64,000 bases of DNA, taken from NCBI RefSeq assembly GCF_900580865.1, contig NZ_UTBZ01000169.1:1-64000 (forward strand), given 5' to 3'. Below the pieces are notes generated by a model. That model had not been told where the DNA came from and did no database searches. It saw only the letters and a program-made list of their open reading frames with translations. Position 1 is the stretch's first letter. Each line of letters opens with the position of its first letter. Source of the stretch: Pseudomonas viridiflava (GTDB taxonomy: Bacteria > Pseudomonadota > Gammaproteobacteria > Pseudomonadales > Pseudomonadaceae). Shown here piece after piece: positions 8,406 to 16,620 of this stretch. A program made the translations under genes and the position numbers.

Positions 8406-9479
8406 ATGGGAAATACCGGAGGAAAGGGACTTTCATTGGCCAGGAGGCTTTATACATCGCGCATCCTCGGGTTGATTCTGGGGCTCGTGTGCGTGAGCGT
8501 GGCGATGTACTCGCTCGATCCGCCGCTGTGGGTCTGGGCACTGATGTTCTTCAACGGCCTGGTCTGGCCGCATCTGGCGTTTCAATGGGCGCGCCGCGCC
8601 CGGGTTCCTTACCACGCTGAACACCGCAATCTGTTGATCGACGCCTTTTTCGGCGGCTTTTGGCTTGCCGCCATGCATTTCAATCCGCTGCCCACGGCAA
8701 CGACCATTTCGATGATGGCGATGAACAACGTCGCTATCGGTGGTTCACGTTTTCTATTGGCAGGCTCTGCGGCGCAGTTGCTCGGGGTCGGTGTCGGGCT
8801 GGTGGTGTTTGCTCCGGCATTCGTTCCGCAGACCACGCCTGCGCAAATGTACGCCTGTTTTCCGTTACTGTTGCTGTACCCGTTGGCACTGGGCTGGATC
8901 TGCTTTCGCCAGGCCTACACGCTCGGTCGGCATAAGCGCGAATTGCTGGCCCTGAGCCGCACCGACAGCCTGACCGGGCTGCTCAACCACGGCGCCTGGA
9001 AGGATCAACTGGAGATTGCTTTTCAGCGCTGCAAGCGGCAGAAGCAGGGCGCGGCGATTGCGTTGATCGACATTGATCACTTCAAGGCAATCAACGATAC
9101 CTACGGCCATGTCGCGGGCGACATCGTGTTGCGCCAGCTGAGCAAGTTGCTTAAACAAAACCTGCGGGCGACAGACGTTGCCGGGCGTTATGGCGGTGAT
9201 GAGTTCTGCGTGATTTTGCCGGATCTGCCGTTGTTCAATGCCGCGCAGGCCATGGAAGCGTTGCGTGAGCGTTTTGCGATTCTGGGTTATGAGCAGAATC
9301 CGGCGTTGAAGGTCAGTTTGAGCATCGGCCTGGCGGCTTATGATCCGGCGCATGCCGACGCGACGCGCTGGCTCAATGATGCCGATCAGGCGTTATACGA
9401 GGCCAAGGCGAGCGGGCGCAATCGGGTGATCTGCAATTGTGATGACAAGCCGCGGCGGACGTTGTTGGATTCGGTTTGA
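8406..9479 (+). CDS. Diguanylate cyclase with MASE2 membrane domain
   Basis: 357 residues from the ATG at 8406 (GAGG five to eight bases upstream); a GTG at 8385 would add seven residues. The N-terminal half is hydrophobic and resembles the MASE2 sensor of E. coli DgcC/AdrA, including the phrase VWPHLAFQ. The C-terminal half is a GGDEF domain with an intact GGDEF motif and, five residues before it, the inhibitory RxxD site (RATD). It should make cyclic di-GMP at the inner membrane and be product-inhibited. Confidence 0.88.
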   Translation: MGNTGGKGLSLARRLYTSRILGLILGLVCVSVAMYSLDPPLWVWALMFFNGLVWPHLAFQWARRARVPYHAEHRNLLIDAFFGGFWLAAMHFNPLPTATTISMMAMNNVAIGGSRFLLAGSAAQLLGVGVGLVVFAPAFVPQTTPAQMYACFPLLLLYPLALGWICFRQAYTLGRHKRELLALSRTDSLTGLLNHGAWKDQLEIAFQRCKRQKQGAAIALIDIDHFKAINDTYGHVAGDIVLRQLSKLLKQNLRATDVAGRYGGDEFCVILPDLPLFNAAQAMEALRERFAILGYEQNPALKVSLSIGLAAYDPAHADATRWLNDADQALYEAKASGRNRVICNCDDKPRRTLLDSV

Positions 9480-9500
9480 CCGCTACACCACACATCCCCT

Positions 9501-9584
9501 GTAGGAGCTGCCGAAGGCTGCGATCTTTTGACTTTGTTTTTTCTAAATCAAAATCAAAAGATCGCAGCCTTCGGCAGCTCCTAC
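9501..9584. repeat. Inverted REP pair (type A)
   Basis: Two inverted copies of the GTAGGAGCTGCCGAAGGCTG REP, arms 9501-9529 and 9556-9584, with a T/A-rich loop. It lies after the cyclase stop; nothing else is seen in the 205 bp before the next gene. Confidence 0.9.
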
Positions 9585-9685
9585 ATGTGTTCGGTGGTGG
9601 TCAGGGAGAGGTCGCATTCGGTATAGAGCCTCGCGCCGATGTCGGGTACGGTTAAATCCCCCCGACGCGAAACAAGGATCGCTTC

Positions 9686-10924
9686 ATGACGTTCTCATTT
9701 TCTCGCTCCCTGCTGGCCGCCAGCCTTGGCCTGTCTCTCGCTTTCTCCGCTGCCCACGCCTTCGCCGAACCGCACAAACAAGTGCTCGCCGATGCCGAAC
9801 AATACCAGCCAGAAGCCCTGAAGCTGCTGGAACGGCTGGTCAATATCGACTCCGGTTCCGGTTATGAACCGGGCCTCAAGCAAGTCAGCGACATCGCCAT
9901 CGATGAACTGAAAAAACTCGGCGCCACCATCGAACTGGTGCCGAACACGCCGGAAAAATCCAACCATGTACTCGCGACGTTCAAAGGCACCGGCAAGGCG
10001 AAAATCCTGCTGATGGCGCACATGGACACGGTGTTCAAGGAAGGTTCCGCGGCCGAGCGGCCGTTCCACATCAAGGACGGCCGCGCTTACGGGCCGGGGG
10101 TGATGGATGACAAGGGCGGCATCGTCGCCGGGATCTATGCGCTGAAAGTCCTGAAAAACCTCGACTTCAAGGACTACGCGCAAATCACCTTCCTGCTCGA
10201 CGCCAGTGAAGAAACCGGCTCGGACGTCGCCACCGACCTGATCAAGAAAACCGCCAAACAGCACGACGTGACGCTCAATCTGGAGCCGGGGCGCCCGGCC
10301 GATGGTTTGGTGGTGTGGCGCAAGGGCAGCGCGACGGCGCTGGTCGAGGTCAAGGGTAAAGCCGCACACGCGGGCGTTGCGCCGGAGTTGGGGCGCAACG
10401 CCGCGATGGAGGCGGCGCATCAGATTCTGCAACTGGGCAAACTCGGCGACGAGGCGAAAAAAACCACGATCAATTTCACCGTGCTCAAGGCCGGCGACCG
10501 CACCAATGTGATTCCCGATCAAGCCACGGCCAAGGCTGACGTGCGCGCGGCAGTGCCGGAGGAGTTTGACCGGATCGAGAAGGATCTGGCGCGGGTGTCG
10601 CAGGACAAGCTGATTGCTGAGACGGAAGTGAAGACTTCGTTGCAACGCGGGCTGCCACCGATGCCGCAGACGCCTGAGTCGGATCGTCTGATGGCCATGG
10701 CCCAAGGGATTTATGGCGAGATTGGTCGCAAGTTGACGGAGGAGGGCAGTGGCGGTGCGGCGGATGCCAGTTTGTCGGCCGGGGTTGGCACGCCGACGCT
10801 TGATGGTTTCGGGATTGTTGGCGGCAATATTCACACGCCGGAGGAGTACGCCGAAGTGGCGAGCGTGGCGCCGCGGATTTATCTGTTGTCGCGGATGATC
10901 ATGGAGTTGGGCAAGCCGCGGTGA
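9686..10924 (+). CDS. Secreted M20 metallopeptidase, carboxypeptidase G2-like
   Basis: 412 residues with a signal peptide ending near AHAFA. It follows carboxypeptidase G2 (glutamate carboxypeptidase) along its length. The di-zinc ligands are all present: His in AHMDTV, bridging Asp in GPGVMDDKGG, Glu pair in ASEETGS, Glu in LNLEPGRP, and the last His in GGNIHTPEEY. The family releases C-terminal glutamate, for example from folate-like compounds, in the periplasm. AAGGA precedes the ATG. It stands alone between repeats. Confidence 0.85.
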   Translation: MTFSFSRSLLAASLGLSLAFSAAHAFAEPHKQVLADAEQYQPEALKLLERLVNIDSGSGYEPGLKQVSDIAIDELKKLGATIELVPNTPEKSNHVLATFKGTGKAKILLMAHMDTVFKEGSAAERPFHIKDGRAYGPGVMDDKGGIVAGIYALKVLKNLDFKDYAQITFLLDASEETGSDVATDLIKKTAKQHDVTLNLEPGRPADGLVVWRKGSATALVEVKGKAAHAGVAPELGRNAAMEAAHQILQLGKLGDEAKKTTINFTVLKAGDRTNVIPDQATAKADVRAAVPEEFDRIEKDLARVSQDKLIAETEVKTSLQRGLPPMPQTPESDRLMAMAQGIYGEIGRKLTEEGSGGAADASLSAGVGTPTLDGFGIVGGNIHTPEEYAEVASVAPRIYLLSRMIMELGKPR

Positions 10925-11031
10925 AGGGGGGATCGTTCCCACGCTCTGCGTGGGAATGCCTCAACGGACGCTCCGCGTTCGGCTTTGTGTGGGATGCAGA
11001 GCGTCCTGGGCTGCATTCCCACGCGGAGCGT

Positions 11032-12322
11032 CACTAGTGTCCGGTAAAACCTGTGTCATAGCAGAAGGCAGCCTTGAGCTGCCTTCTGCTCCGTTCGCTT
11101 TTGCCTTCGGTGCTCAAGATGTTCGATGCTTGATGGACGTTCGAACAGCGTGTGGGCTAGCCGAATAACAAAGCTGGAAATAGACTCGGAGCCACCTGAC
11201 CGGCGCTGATAAAGGTGCAGCAAGAGGTACGTGATCAGGGCGCTGTAGATCTGAAGACGAACGGCATTTTCGGAGAAACCGAAATAGCGTTTGAGCTTGA
11301 GGTTTTGCTTGATCCACTTGAAAAACAACTCAATCTGCCAGCGCTGTTTGTACAGCCCGGCAATTTCTTCAGCAGAGCGAGAAAAGTCATTAGTGACCAG
11401 CACCAGCGGTGTTTCGTGATCATCTCGGCGAACCTGTATTCGGCGTACCGCCTGATCCCGATAGAGATTCGGGCGTCGGGTGCTCAGGTATTTCTTGGCG
11501 AACAATACTGATTCATCCGCATCGATAAATTCTGCTGCATCCTCTTTTTTCAAATTTTCGACCCGCTTCAGATTGGCGTTTTTTTTCAGGCGTGTGACGA
11601 AAAAAGAACCTGTCTGATCAATCTGGTGCCACCAGTTGTAATCGCAGTAACCCTTGTCGAAAACGTAAGTCATGCCCGCTTCGAGTGGCATGGTCAGCGC
11701 ATCGCTTAGGTCGTTGACGTTTGCCGCAGTGATGTTTACGTAAGTTGGGGCTGTTTGCCTTGGGTCGATGGCTACATGCACCTTCAGTCCCTGGGTGATA
11801 CGGGTTTTCGTCGCGGTGGTCCATTCGTCAAAACCTGGGCCGCGCAAGCTGATCGAAGTCGAATCAATCAAGGTGATCATCGCTTCGAGAGACTTGCGCT
11901 GTTTACGACCGATGCCTTTGAGGAGGTGCTCGCAGGCCAACCGAAAGGGCTCTGAACTGCGCTTGTTCAGCGCGTCACAAAGGGTGGAGCGGACCATGTT
12001 CTTAGCGTTGAGATGGTGGCGATGAGGTTCCAGAGACTGCGAAGCTGTCGCCAGCGTACGTAAGCTCTTGGCCTGAGTAATCTGGCCATAAATCAGCGTG
12101 ACAAGCAGATCCCAGGAGGAGAATTGCTTGGCGTACCGATCAGCGCCACAGCGCTTGACCGCTGCTTTGAAAAGCTGATGAGGAAGAGCTTGAAGCATTT
12201 GCGCAAATCGGGTGCTGCTGAACATAGTCGAAAATCGAGTCTGAAAAACCTGATTATTGCTCAGGAAGCAGGCACAGCAAGGGGGAGCAAGCTCCCCCTT
12301 CAGTTTTTACCGGACACTAGTG
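11032..12322 (-). mobile_element. IS4-family insertion sequence, apparently complete
   Basis: 1291 bp. The ends are perfect 18-bp inverted repeats, CACTAGTGTCCGGTAAAA at 11032-11049 and its complement at 12305-12322. The flanks carry an exact 11-bp direct duplication, ACGCGGAGCGT, at 11021-11031 and 12323-12333. One intact transposase gene fills the element. Small inverted repeats lie just inside both ends (about 11059-11089 and 12279-12300) and may act as transcription stops. The intact ends and duplication suggest a recent insertion. Confidence 0.93.
11056..12225 (-). CDS. IS4-family DDE transposase
   Basis: 389 residues. The acidic triad is visible as Asp121 (TLIDSTSI), Asp190 (YVFDKGYCDY) and Glu299. 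Glu299 sits in the IS4 signature Y-x2-R-x3-E-x6-K, here Tyr292, Arg295, Glu299 and Lys306, followed by QNLKLKRYFG. The reading frame is intact, so the element may be active. The gene is AT-richer than its neighbours, as expected for a transferred element. Confidence 0.93.
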   Translation of the reverse strand: MFSSTRFAQMLQALPHQLFKAAVKRCGADRYAKQFSSWDLLVTLIYGQITQAKSLRTLATASQSLEPHRHHLNAKNMVRSTLCDALNKRSSEPFRLACEHLLKGIGRKQRKSLEAMITLIDSTSISLRGPGFDEWTTATKTRITQGLKVHVAIDPRQTAPTYVNITAANVNDLSDALTMPLEAGMTYVFDKGYCDYNWWHQIDQTGSFFVTRLKKNANLKRVENLKKEDAAEFIDADESVLFAKKYLSTRRPNLYRDQAVRRIQVRRDDHETPLVLVTNDFSRSAEEIAGLYKQRWQIELFFKWIKQNLKLKRYFGFSENAVRLQIYSALITYLLLHLYQRRSGGSESISSFVIRLAHTLFERPSSIEHLEHRRQKRTEQKAAQGCLLL

Positions 12323-12404
12323 ACGCGGAGCGTGGGAACGATCATTAAGCCGCGGTGAGGTGATTTGCGGTGTGATGAGGTCGGCGGGGTGCCAGATAAA
12401 TCGG

Positions 12405-12588
12405 CCCCTCACCCTAACCCTCTCCCGGAGGGAGAGGGGACTGACCGTGTTGTTTGTGATGAATACGGCGACCTGAAAGATCCATTTGAATTCAAGATCG
12501 GATTCAGCGCAGTGTTACAAGTCGGCGTAGCTCCATGGCATCCCCCAATCAGTTCCCTCTCCCTCAGGGAGAGGGCTAGGGTGAGGGG
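12405..12588. repeat. Inverted-repeat element with CCCCTCACCC ends
   Basis: The left end CCCCTCACCCTAACCCTCTC (12405 on) and the right end (12567-12588) are inverted copies with one mismatch. Each end is itself a small hairpin (CCTCTCCC/GGGAGAGG). The 140-bp middle contains GGCGACCTGAAAGAT. The same ends and middle recur at 27204-27506 and 61586-61793. It looks like a non-autonomous mobile repeat (MITE); no coding capacity seen. Confidence 0.7.
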
Positions 12589-12670
12589 CTTTTGTGGGAA
12601 AAGTGGAAGGCGCGGACGGCGTACAACTTTCCAAGACGTTTCCTACAACGTACCCTGTTGCCGCGTTTCG

Positions 12671-12896
12671 GTATCGACCCCTATAGTTCGGGTTCGCGGA
12701 AAAACACCGCGAACGACCTTGGCCGGTCGATACAGAGACGTACAGTCTGCCCAACATATTCAGTCGATGTTTGTCTGTGATGTTGTGTTATGGCGGCTGT
12801 GCGTGGGACACCTTCGGGTGTGCCGGTTCCTGTATCCGGTCGGCCAACCCGCGTACGGCTGCCACCTTCCTCGTTTGGCCGCGACTGGTGGTAGCT
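12671..12896 (+). ncRNA. Candidate structured leader RNA upstream of a small gene
   Basis: Four clear stems can be drawn by hand. The outer stem is GTATCGACC (12671-12679) with GGTCGATAC (12725-12733), and it encloses a second stem, GTTCGCGG (12692-12699) with CCGCGAAC (12707-12714). A hairpin with a C(UUCG)G tetraloop is at 12805-12824 with one G-G mismatch. A ten-pair stem joins 12857-12866 to 12887-12896, with two G-U pairs. The AGGAG of the small gene begins 10 bases after the last stem. I recall similar leaders before small genes in other fluorescens-group genomes but cannot name an Rfam family. Confidence 0.5.
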
Positions 12897-12919
12897 CTCT
12901 CAATACAGGAGTTATACCA

Positions 12920-13222
12920 ATGTGTGATCAAGTAATGCCCCGCTTCCTCCCCATCGACACCTACGACGCCGAATCTCCGGTGCTCTTCCTCAATACCCAC
13001 TCAGAACTCAGCGACATGGCCGCCTGTGCGATGCACCGGTTTGTGGTCGTGCGCGATCTGGCCGACACCTTTGCCAGTCTCAACCTCAAAGGCATTTCCG
13101 ATTGTGATCTGACGCGGGTGACCAGCGCGGTGCATCTGTTGATGCGCGAGGGCTGTGCGATTCTGAATGTGATTGAGGCGCGGGCGGTGCAGCGGGAAGA
13201 GGCTTACAAGACGCCGGTTTAG
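12920..13222 (+). CDS. Small conserved hypothetical protein
   Basis: 100 residues from the ATG at 12920, eight bases after AGGAG. No signal peptide. The C-terminal 50 residues look helical, with hydrophobic repeats around TRVTSAVHLLMREGCAILNV. The general form recalls short Pseudomonas DUF3077/DUF6124-type proteins, but I cannot assign it to either. A longer in-frame reading upstream to 12365 runs through repeats and the structured leader and is rejected. Its expression may be controlled by that leader. Function unknown. Confidence 0.6.
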   Translation: MCDQVMPRFLPIDTYDAESPVLFLNTHSELSDMAACAMHRFVVVRDLADTFASLNLKGISDCDLTRVTSAVHLLMREGCAILNVIEARAVQREEAYKTPV

Positions 13223-13241
13223 CGGTGTAGCGGCGGACGCC

Positions 13242-13334
13242 TTCGCGAGCAGGCTCGCTCCCACATTTGATCGGTGTCGAACACGAATGTTGTGTTCAAC
13301 CAAGATCCACTGTGGGAGCGAGCCTGCTCGCGAA
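13242..13334. repeat. Inverted REP pair (type B)
   Basis: Arms 13242-13264 and 13312-13334 are inverted copies of the 23-base REP beginning GTGGGAGCGAGCCTGCTCGC, between the ends of two convergent genes. Confidence 0.9.
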
Positions 13335-13355
13335 AGGGCCGGTAAAGCGTGTGCA

Positions 13356-14225
13356 TCACTCCTTGACGCTCATGTATTCCTTGGCCCAGAGAATGTATTC
13401 CTCCGGCTGGGTATAGGTGTGCGTCAACTCGGTCGCGCTCAGATCGGACGCCTGGGTAAAGATCTGCCGCTGTTCGCGCAGGCTGTCATACGTCGCTTTG
13501 ATCGCCGCAAAGTACGCACCATGCCCATCGATGGTCACGCGCACACCGAGTTCGGCCAGACGCTTGTCGTCGCGCAACGCCGGATTGCCGTAGGTCACCA
13601 GCATCAGCGGCACGGTCAGGTGCTCGGCGATTTGCTCGAGCTGATCGAAATCCTGAATCCCGACCATGCAGATGCCGTCAGCCCCGGCCGCCTGGTACTG
13701 GCGAGTGCGGCTGATGATTTCCTGATTTGGCAGGATGCCGGCGTTGGTACGGGCGATGATCGCCATTTCCGTATCAACCCGGGCTTCCAGCGCCGCGCGG
13801 ATCTTGCCGACGCCTTCGGCAACGGTGATCAGGTCGGTGGATTTGCGGCCGAATTGTGCCGGCAGCAAGGTGTCTTCGATGGTCAGGGCGGCGACGCCGG
13901 CGCGCTCCAGTTCGACGATGGTGCGCATCACGTTCAGGGCGTTGCCGTAGCCGTGGTCGGCGTCGGCGATCACTGGCAATTGGGCGACGCGGCCGATGCG
14001 GGTGGCCTGTTCGGCGAACTCGCTGAGGGTGATCAGGGCAAAGTCCGGGGCACCCAGCACCTGCAACGAGGCTACGGAACCGCCGAGGATCCCCACTTCA
14101 AAACCGAGGTCAGCGGCAATCCGCGCGGACATCGGGTCAAACACCGAAGCCGTGTGATAGCAGGTGTCGGAAGCCAGCAGTTGACGGAAGTTACGGCGCA
14201 AATCTTGATGGGAAAGCCTGGTCAT
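13356..14225 (-). CDS. Oxaloacetate decarboxylase, PA4872 type (isocitrate lyase/PEP mutase superfamily)
   Basis: 289 residues. It closely follows P. aeruginosa PA4872, a shown oxaloacetate decarboxylase, including CYHTASVFDPMSARIAADLG, the GILGGSVASLQVL loop and the metal-site segment PVIADADHGYGNA. It would give pyruvate and CO2 in the cytoplasm. The start at 14225 matches the family (MTRLSHQDLR); 25 further upstream residues in frame are unlike it. It lies 167 bp downstream of the AruG-like gene and is probably a separate unit. Confidence 0.87.
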   Translation of the reverse strand: MTRLSHQDLRRNFRQLLASDTCYHTASVFDPMSARIAADLGFEVGILGGSVASLQVLGAPDFALITLSEFAEQATRIGRVAQLPVIADADHGYGNALNVMRTIVELERAGVAALTIEDTLLPAQFGRKSTDLITVAEGVGKIRAALEARVDTEMAIIARTNAGILPNQEIISRTRQYQAAGADGICMVGIQDFDQLEQIAEHLTVPLMLVTYGNPALRDDKRLAELGVRVTIDGHGAYFAAIKATYDSLREQRQIFTQASDLSATELTHTYTQPEEYILWAKEYMSVKE

Positions 14226-14392
14226 ACGAGTTCCACCAATACAAAGGAATGGAAAGGCTTGAACAAAGGTGTCAACGCCGAAGAATGAAAAGGCTATCAC
14301 GCGAATGGGTCAATGATCATGACGAATTTGCAAGGGACAGGATGTCGCGGACGCTTTTGCTGAAAGGATTTACCTTTTTGCGGTGGTGACCG

Positions 14393-15427
14393 TCAGGCCG
14401 CCACCGCCTGTTGCTGTTGATTGGGCAGCATCGCCGCGCGCACCGAATTGCCCGGTTGCAGTTGCAGGCGCTTGGCGGTGAGACGGTCGATCACCAGGCT
14501 GCTGCCGACTCGGCGGGCGCGGGCGACGGTGATGCGGCAGTTTTCCAGACGACGGTTGTGAATCAGCCACAGCGGCGCCTGTTCATCGGGACTGCCGAGG
14601 CTCAGGGTCAGTTCGACGCTTTCGCGTACGGTGCGGATATTGCGCACTGGCGCCTCGATGACTGGGCCGCCGTCGAAGATGTCGATGTAGCCTTTGTGGG
14701 TAAAACCTTCGGCCTGGAGGATTTTCAGCGCCGGCTCGGTATTCGGGTGTGCCTGGCCGATTGCCGCTTGGGCTTGTTCGGTGAGCATGCAGGTGTACAG
14801 CGGCTGGCGCGGCATCAGTTCGGCGATGAACGATTTGTTGCCAAGGCCCGACAAGTGATCGGCATGGCTGAAGTCCATTTGAAAGAAATGCCGGCCCAGA
14901 CTGTCCCAGAACGGCGAACAACCGTGTTCATCGGCACTGCCCCGTAGTTCGGCAATCATCTTCTCGCCGAACAGGTGCGGGAACTCGGCAACGAACAGCA
15001 AACGCCCCAGTGACAACAAGCGGCCATTGCTGCCGTGACGCTGATCATGGCCAAGAAACAATGAGCACAGCTCCGATTGGCCAGTCAGTTCGTTGTTGAG
15101 GAACAGCGTCGGGATCTGCCGTTGAATACCCAGATCCGGCGCCGAACTCACGGTCAACCCGACCCGATAGTTGTACCAGGGCTCGCGCAGGCCGACCGCC
15201 CCGGCCAGGGCGCTGACGCCGACCACGCGCATGTCGTCGTCTTCGAGCACAAACAGATAATCCGCATCGGCCCGTTCCACCTGTTCGGCGAACGCCCGTT
15301 GCGCCCAGCGGACCCGGTGGGACAGGCGATCTTCGTTGGCCGGCAGGGTGGTGAACCCCGGGCCGGCCTGTTGCACCAACGCCATCAAGGCTGGCAGGTC
15401 GCTGACTTTGACCGGGCGGACAATCAT
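14393..15427 (-). CDS. aruG: Arginine/ornithine N-succinyltransferase beta-like subunit (AruG family)
   Basis: 344 residues starting MIVRPVKVSDLPAL, with AAGGAG before the ATG at 15427. It has AruG hallmarks: LFVLEDDDMRVVGVSALAGA, LREPWYNYRVGLTVS, SPFWDSLGRHFF and the GYIDIFDGGP segment. AruF and AruG together transfer succinyl from succinyl-CoA to the alpha-amino group of arginine or ornithine. The usual neighbours aruC, aruD and aruB are absent, and the gene ends a different operon. It is therefore probably a paralogue with its own substrate (inference). Confidence 0.82.
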   Translation of the reverse strand: MIVRPVKVSDLPALMALVQQAGPGFTTLPANEDRLSHRVRWAQRAFAEQVERADADYLFVLEDDDMRVVGVSALAGAVGLREPWYNYRVGLTVSSAPDLGIQRQIPTLFLNNELTGQSELCSLFLGHDQRHGSNGRLLSLGRLLFVAEFPHLFGEKMIAELRGSADEHGCSPFWDSLGRHFFQMDFSHADHLSGLGNKSFIAELMPRQPLYTCMLTEQAQAAIGQAHPNTEPALKILQAEGFTHKGYIDIFDGGPVIEAPVRNIRTVRESVELTLSLGSPDEQAPLWLIHNRRLENCRITVARARRVGSSLVIDRLTAKRLQLQPGNSVRAAMLPNQQQQAVAA

Positions 15428-15485
15428 GCTGGAACTCCTTCGCGCCTGTTCGGGCACTGTCGTTGACTGCGCAACCGCGCGGGTT

Positions 15486-16502
15486 TCACAGGGCAATCAG
15501 CCGGATCGGGCTGCCATCGGTCACGTTCAGCGCCGCACACATTGCCGGGGTGAGGGGCAGCGGTTGATCGGGTTGGAAATCGAGTTCGGCCATGATCGCG
15601 CGAAAGCCGTGCAGCGCATCGTTGCTCAGCAGGTAACGGCCACGGGCATCGATCTGTGGCCGTTGCTGCACCGTTGCGGTCTGGCTGCGGGCAATCGAAC
15701 GGATATTCGAGGTACGCGCATACAGGGTCGGGCCAGCGTCGAACAGGTCGATGTAGCTGTTGGTTTCGAAGCCTTCACGCTCAAGGATGTCGAACGCTTC
15801 CTGGCCGTCCGGGTGAATGCGACCGATGCAGTCCTGCGCGGCTTGCGGCAGCATCGGCACGTAGATCGGGTATTGCGGCATCAGTTCGGCGAGAAAGGTG
15901 CGGCTTTGCAACCCGCACAGGCGTTCGGCCTCCGCGTAGGGCAGGTCGAAGAAATGTTTGCCCAGCGCATCCCAGAACGGTGAATTGCCGGCCTCGTCGC
16001 TGTAGCCGACGATTTCGGTAATCACCGCCTCGGCAAAGCGCGGCGCGTGGGCGGCGATGAACAACAGGCGCGCCCGTGACAGCAACTCGGAAAATGGCGT
16101 GCGCACCAGATTGGCGTCGATGTGAAAGCCGCGAAGCAGCGTGTGGTCGTTGAGGTCGTGGCACAGCGATAGCGCTGGCACGCCATGCTCAATGTTCAGT
16201 TCGCGTGAGGCGCTGGTGAAATGGCGGTTGCGCAGGCTGTAGAACGGCTCGTCGAAACCCGCTGTGGCGAGAATTTCCGAGCAGCCAACCAGACGTTGAT
16301 CGTCCAGATCTTCCAGCACAAAAAAGTAATTCTCCGGGCCGTTAGCCTCTGCCGCGCTGGCGAACGAGGCGCAGGAACCGGCGATTTTCTCGCGCAGGCG
16401 TTCGCTGTCATCCGGCAGGGAGGTCACGCCCACCAGACTGTCGCGGGCCAATTGTTGGAGCTGGGGCAGATCAGTCTGTTCGACTGGGCGTAAGACCAGC
16501 AT
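15486..16502 (-). CDS. aruF: Arginine/ornithine N-succinyltransferase alpha-like subunit (AruF family)
   Basis: 338 residues, the family length. It starts MLVLRPVEQTDLPQLQQLA and carries VGVTSLPDDSERLREKI, SPFWDALGKHFFDL, RTFLAELMPQYPIYVP and the SYIDLFDAGP segment. AGGAG precedes the ATG. It should pair with the AruG-like protein 58 bp downstream, as in the arginine succinyltransferase pathway. The operon context (permease, glutamine-synthetase-like ligase, amidohydrolases) differs from the aru operon. The exact amine substrate is open. Confidence 0.82.
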   Translation of the reverse strand: MLVLRPVEQTDLPQLQQLARDSLVGVTSLPDDSERLREKIAGSCASFASAAEANGPENYFFVLEDLDDQRLVGCSEILATAGFDEPFYSLRNRHFTSASRELNIEHGVPALSLCHDLNDHTLLRGFHIDANLVRTPFSELLSRARLLFIAAHAPRFAEAVITEIVGYSDEAGNSPFWDALGKHFFDLPYAEAERLCGLQSRTFLAELMPQYPIYVPMLPQAAQDCIGRIHPDGQEAFDILEREGFETNSYIDLFDAGPTLYARTSNIRSIARSQTATVQQRPQIDARGRYLLSNDALHGFRAIMAELDFQPDQPLPLTPAMCAALNVTDGSPIRLIAL

Positions 16503-16620
16503 GGATGTACTCCTGTATCAAAAGGTTCGGCAAAGTCGCCGAACCTGACTATCACTGTCGGTTTCCACGCGATAAATCGGCGGTCGCCTGATTTGTTGTC
16601 AGACGCCGCTCTTTTTCTTG

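Larger units (their letters stand above)
10931..12343. repeat. Palindromic intergenic repeat split by an insertion sequence
   Basis: The left part (10931-11031) begins GATCGTTCCCACGCTCTGCG and the right part (12323-12343) ends GCGTGGGAACGATC. Joining them after removing the insertion and one copy of its 11-bp duplication restores an imperfect palindrome of about 110 bp. It follows the stop of the peptidase gene. The type is familiar from other fluorescens-group genomes, from memory. Confidence 0.75.

Noticed and set aside
12365..13222. 285-codon reading of the small gene at 12920
   Set aside because: The upstream part crosses a mobile repeat and the structured leader. The AGGAG at the ATG 12920 fits the short form.
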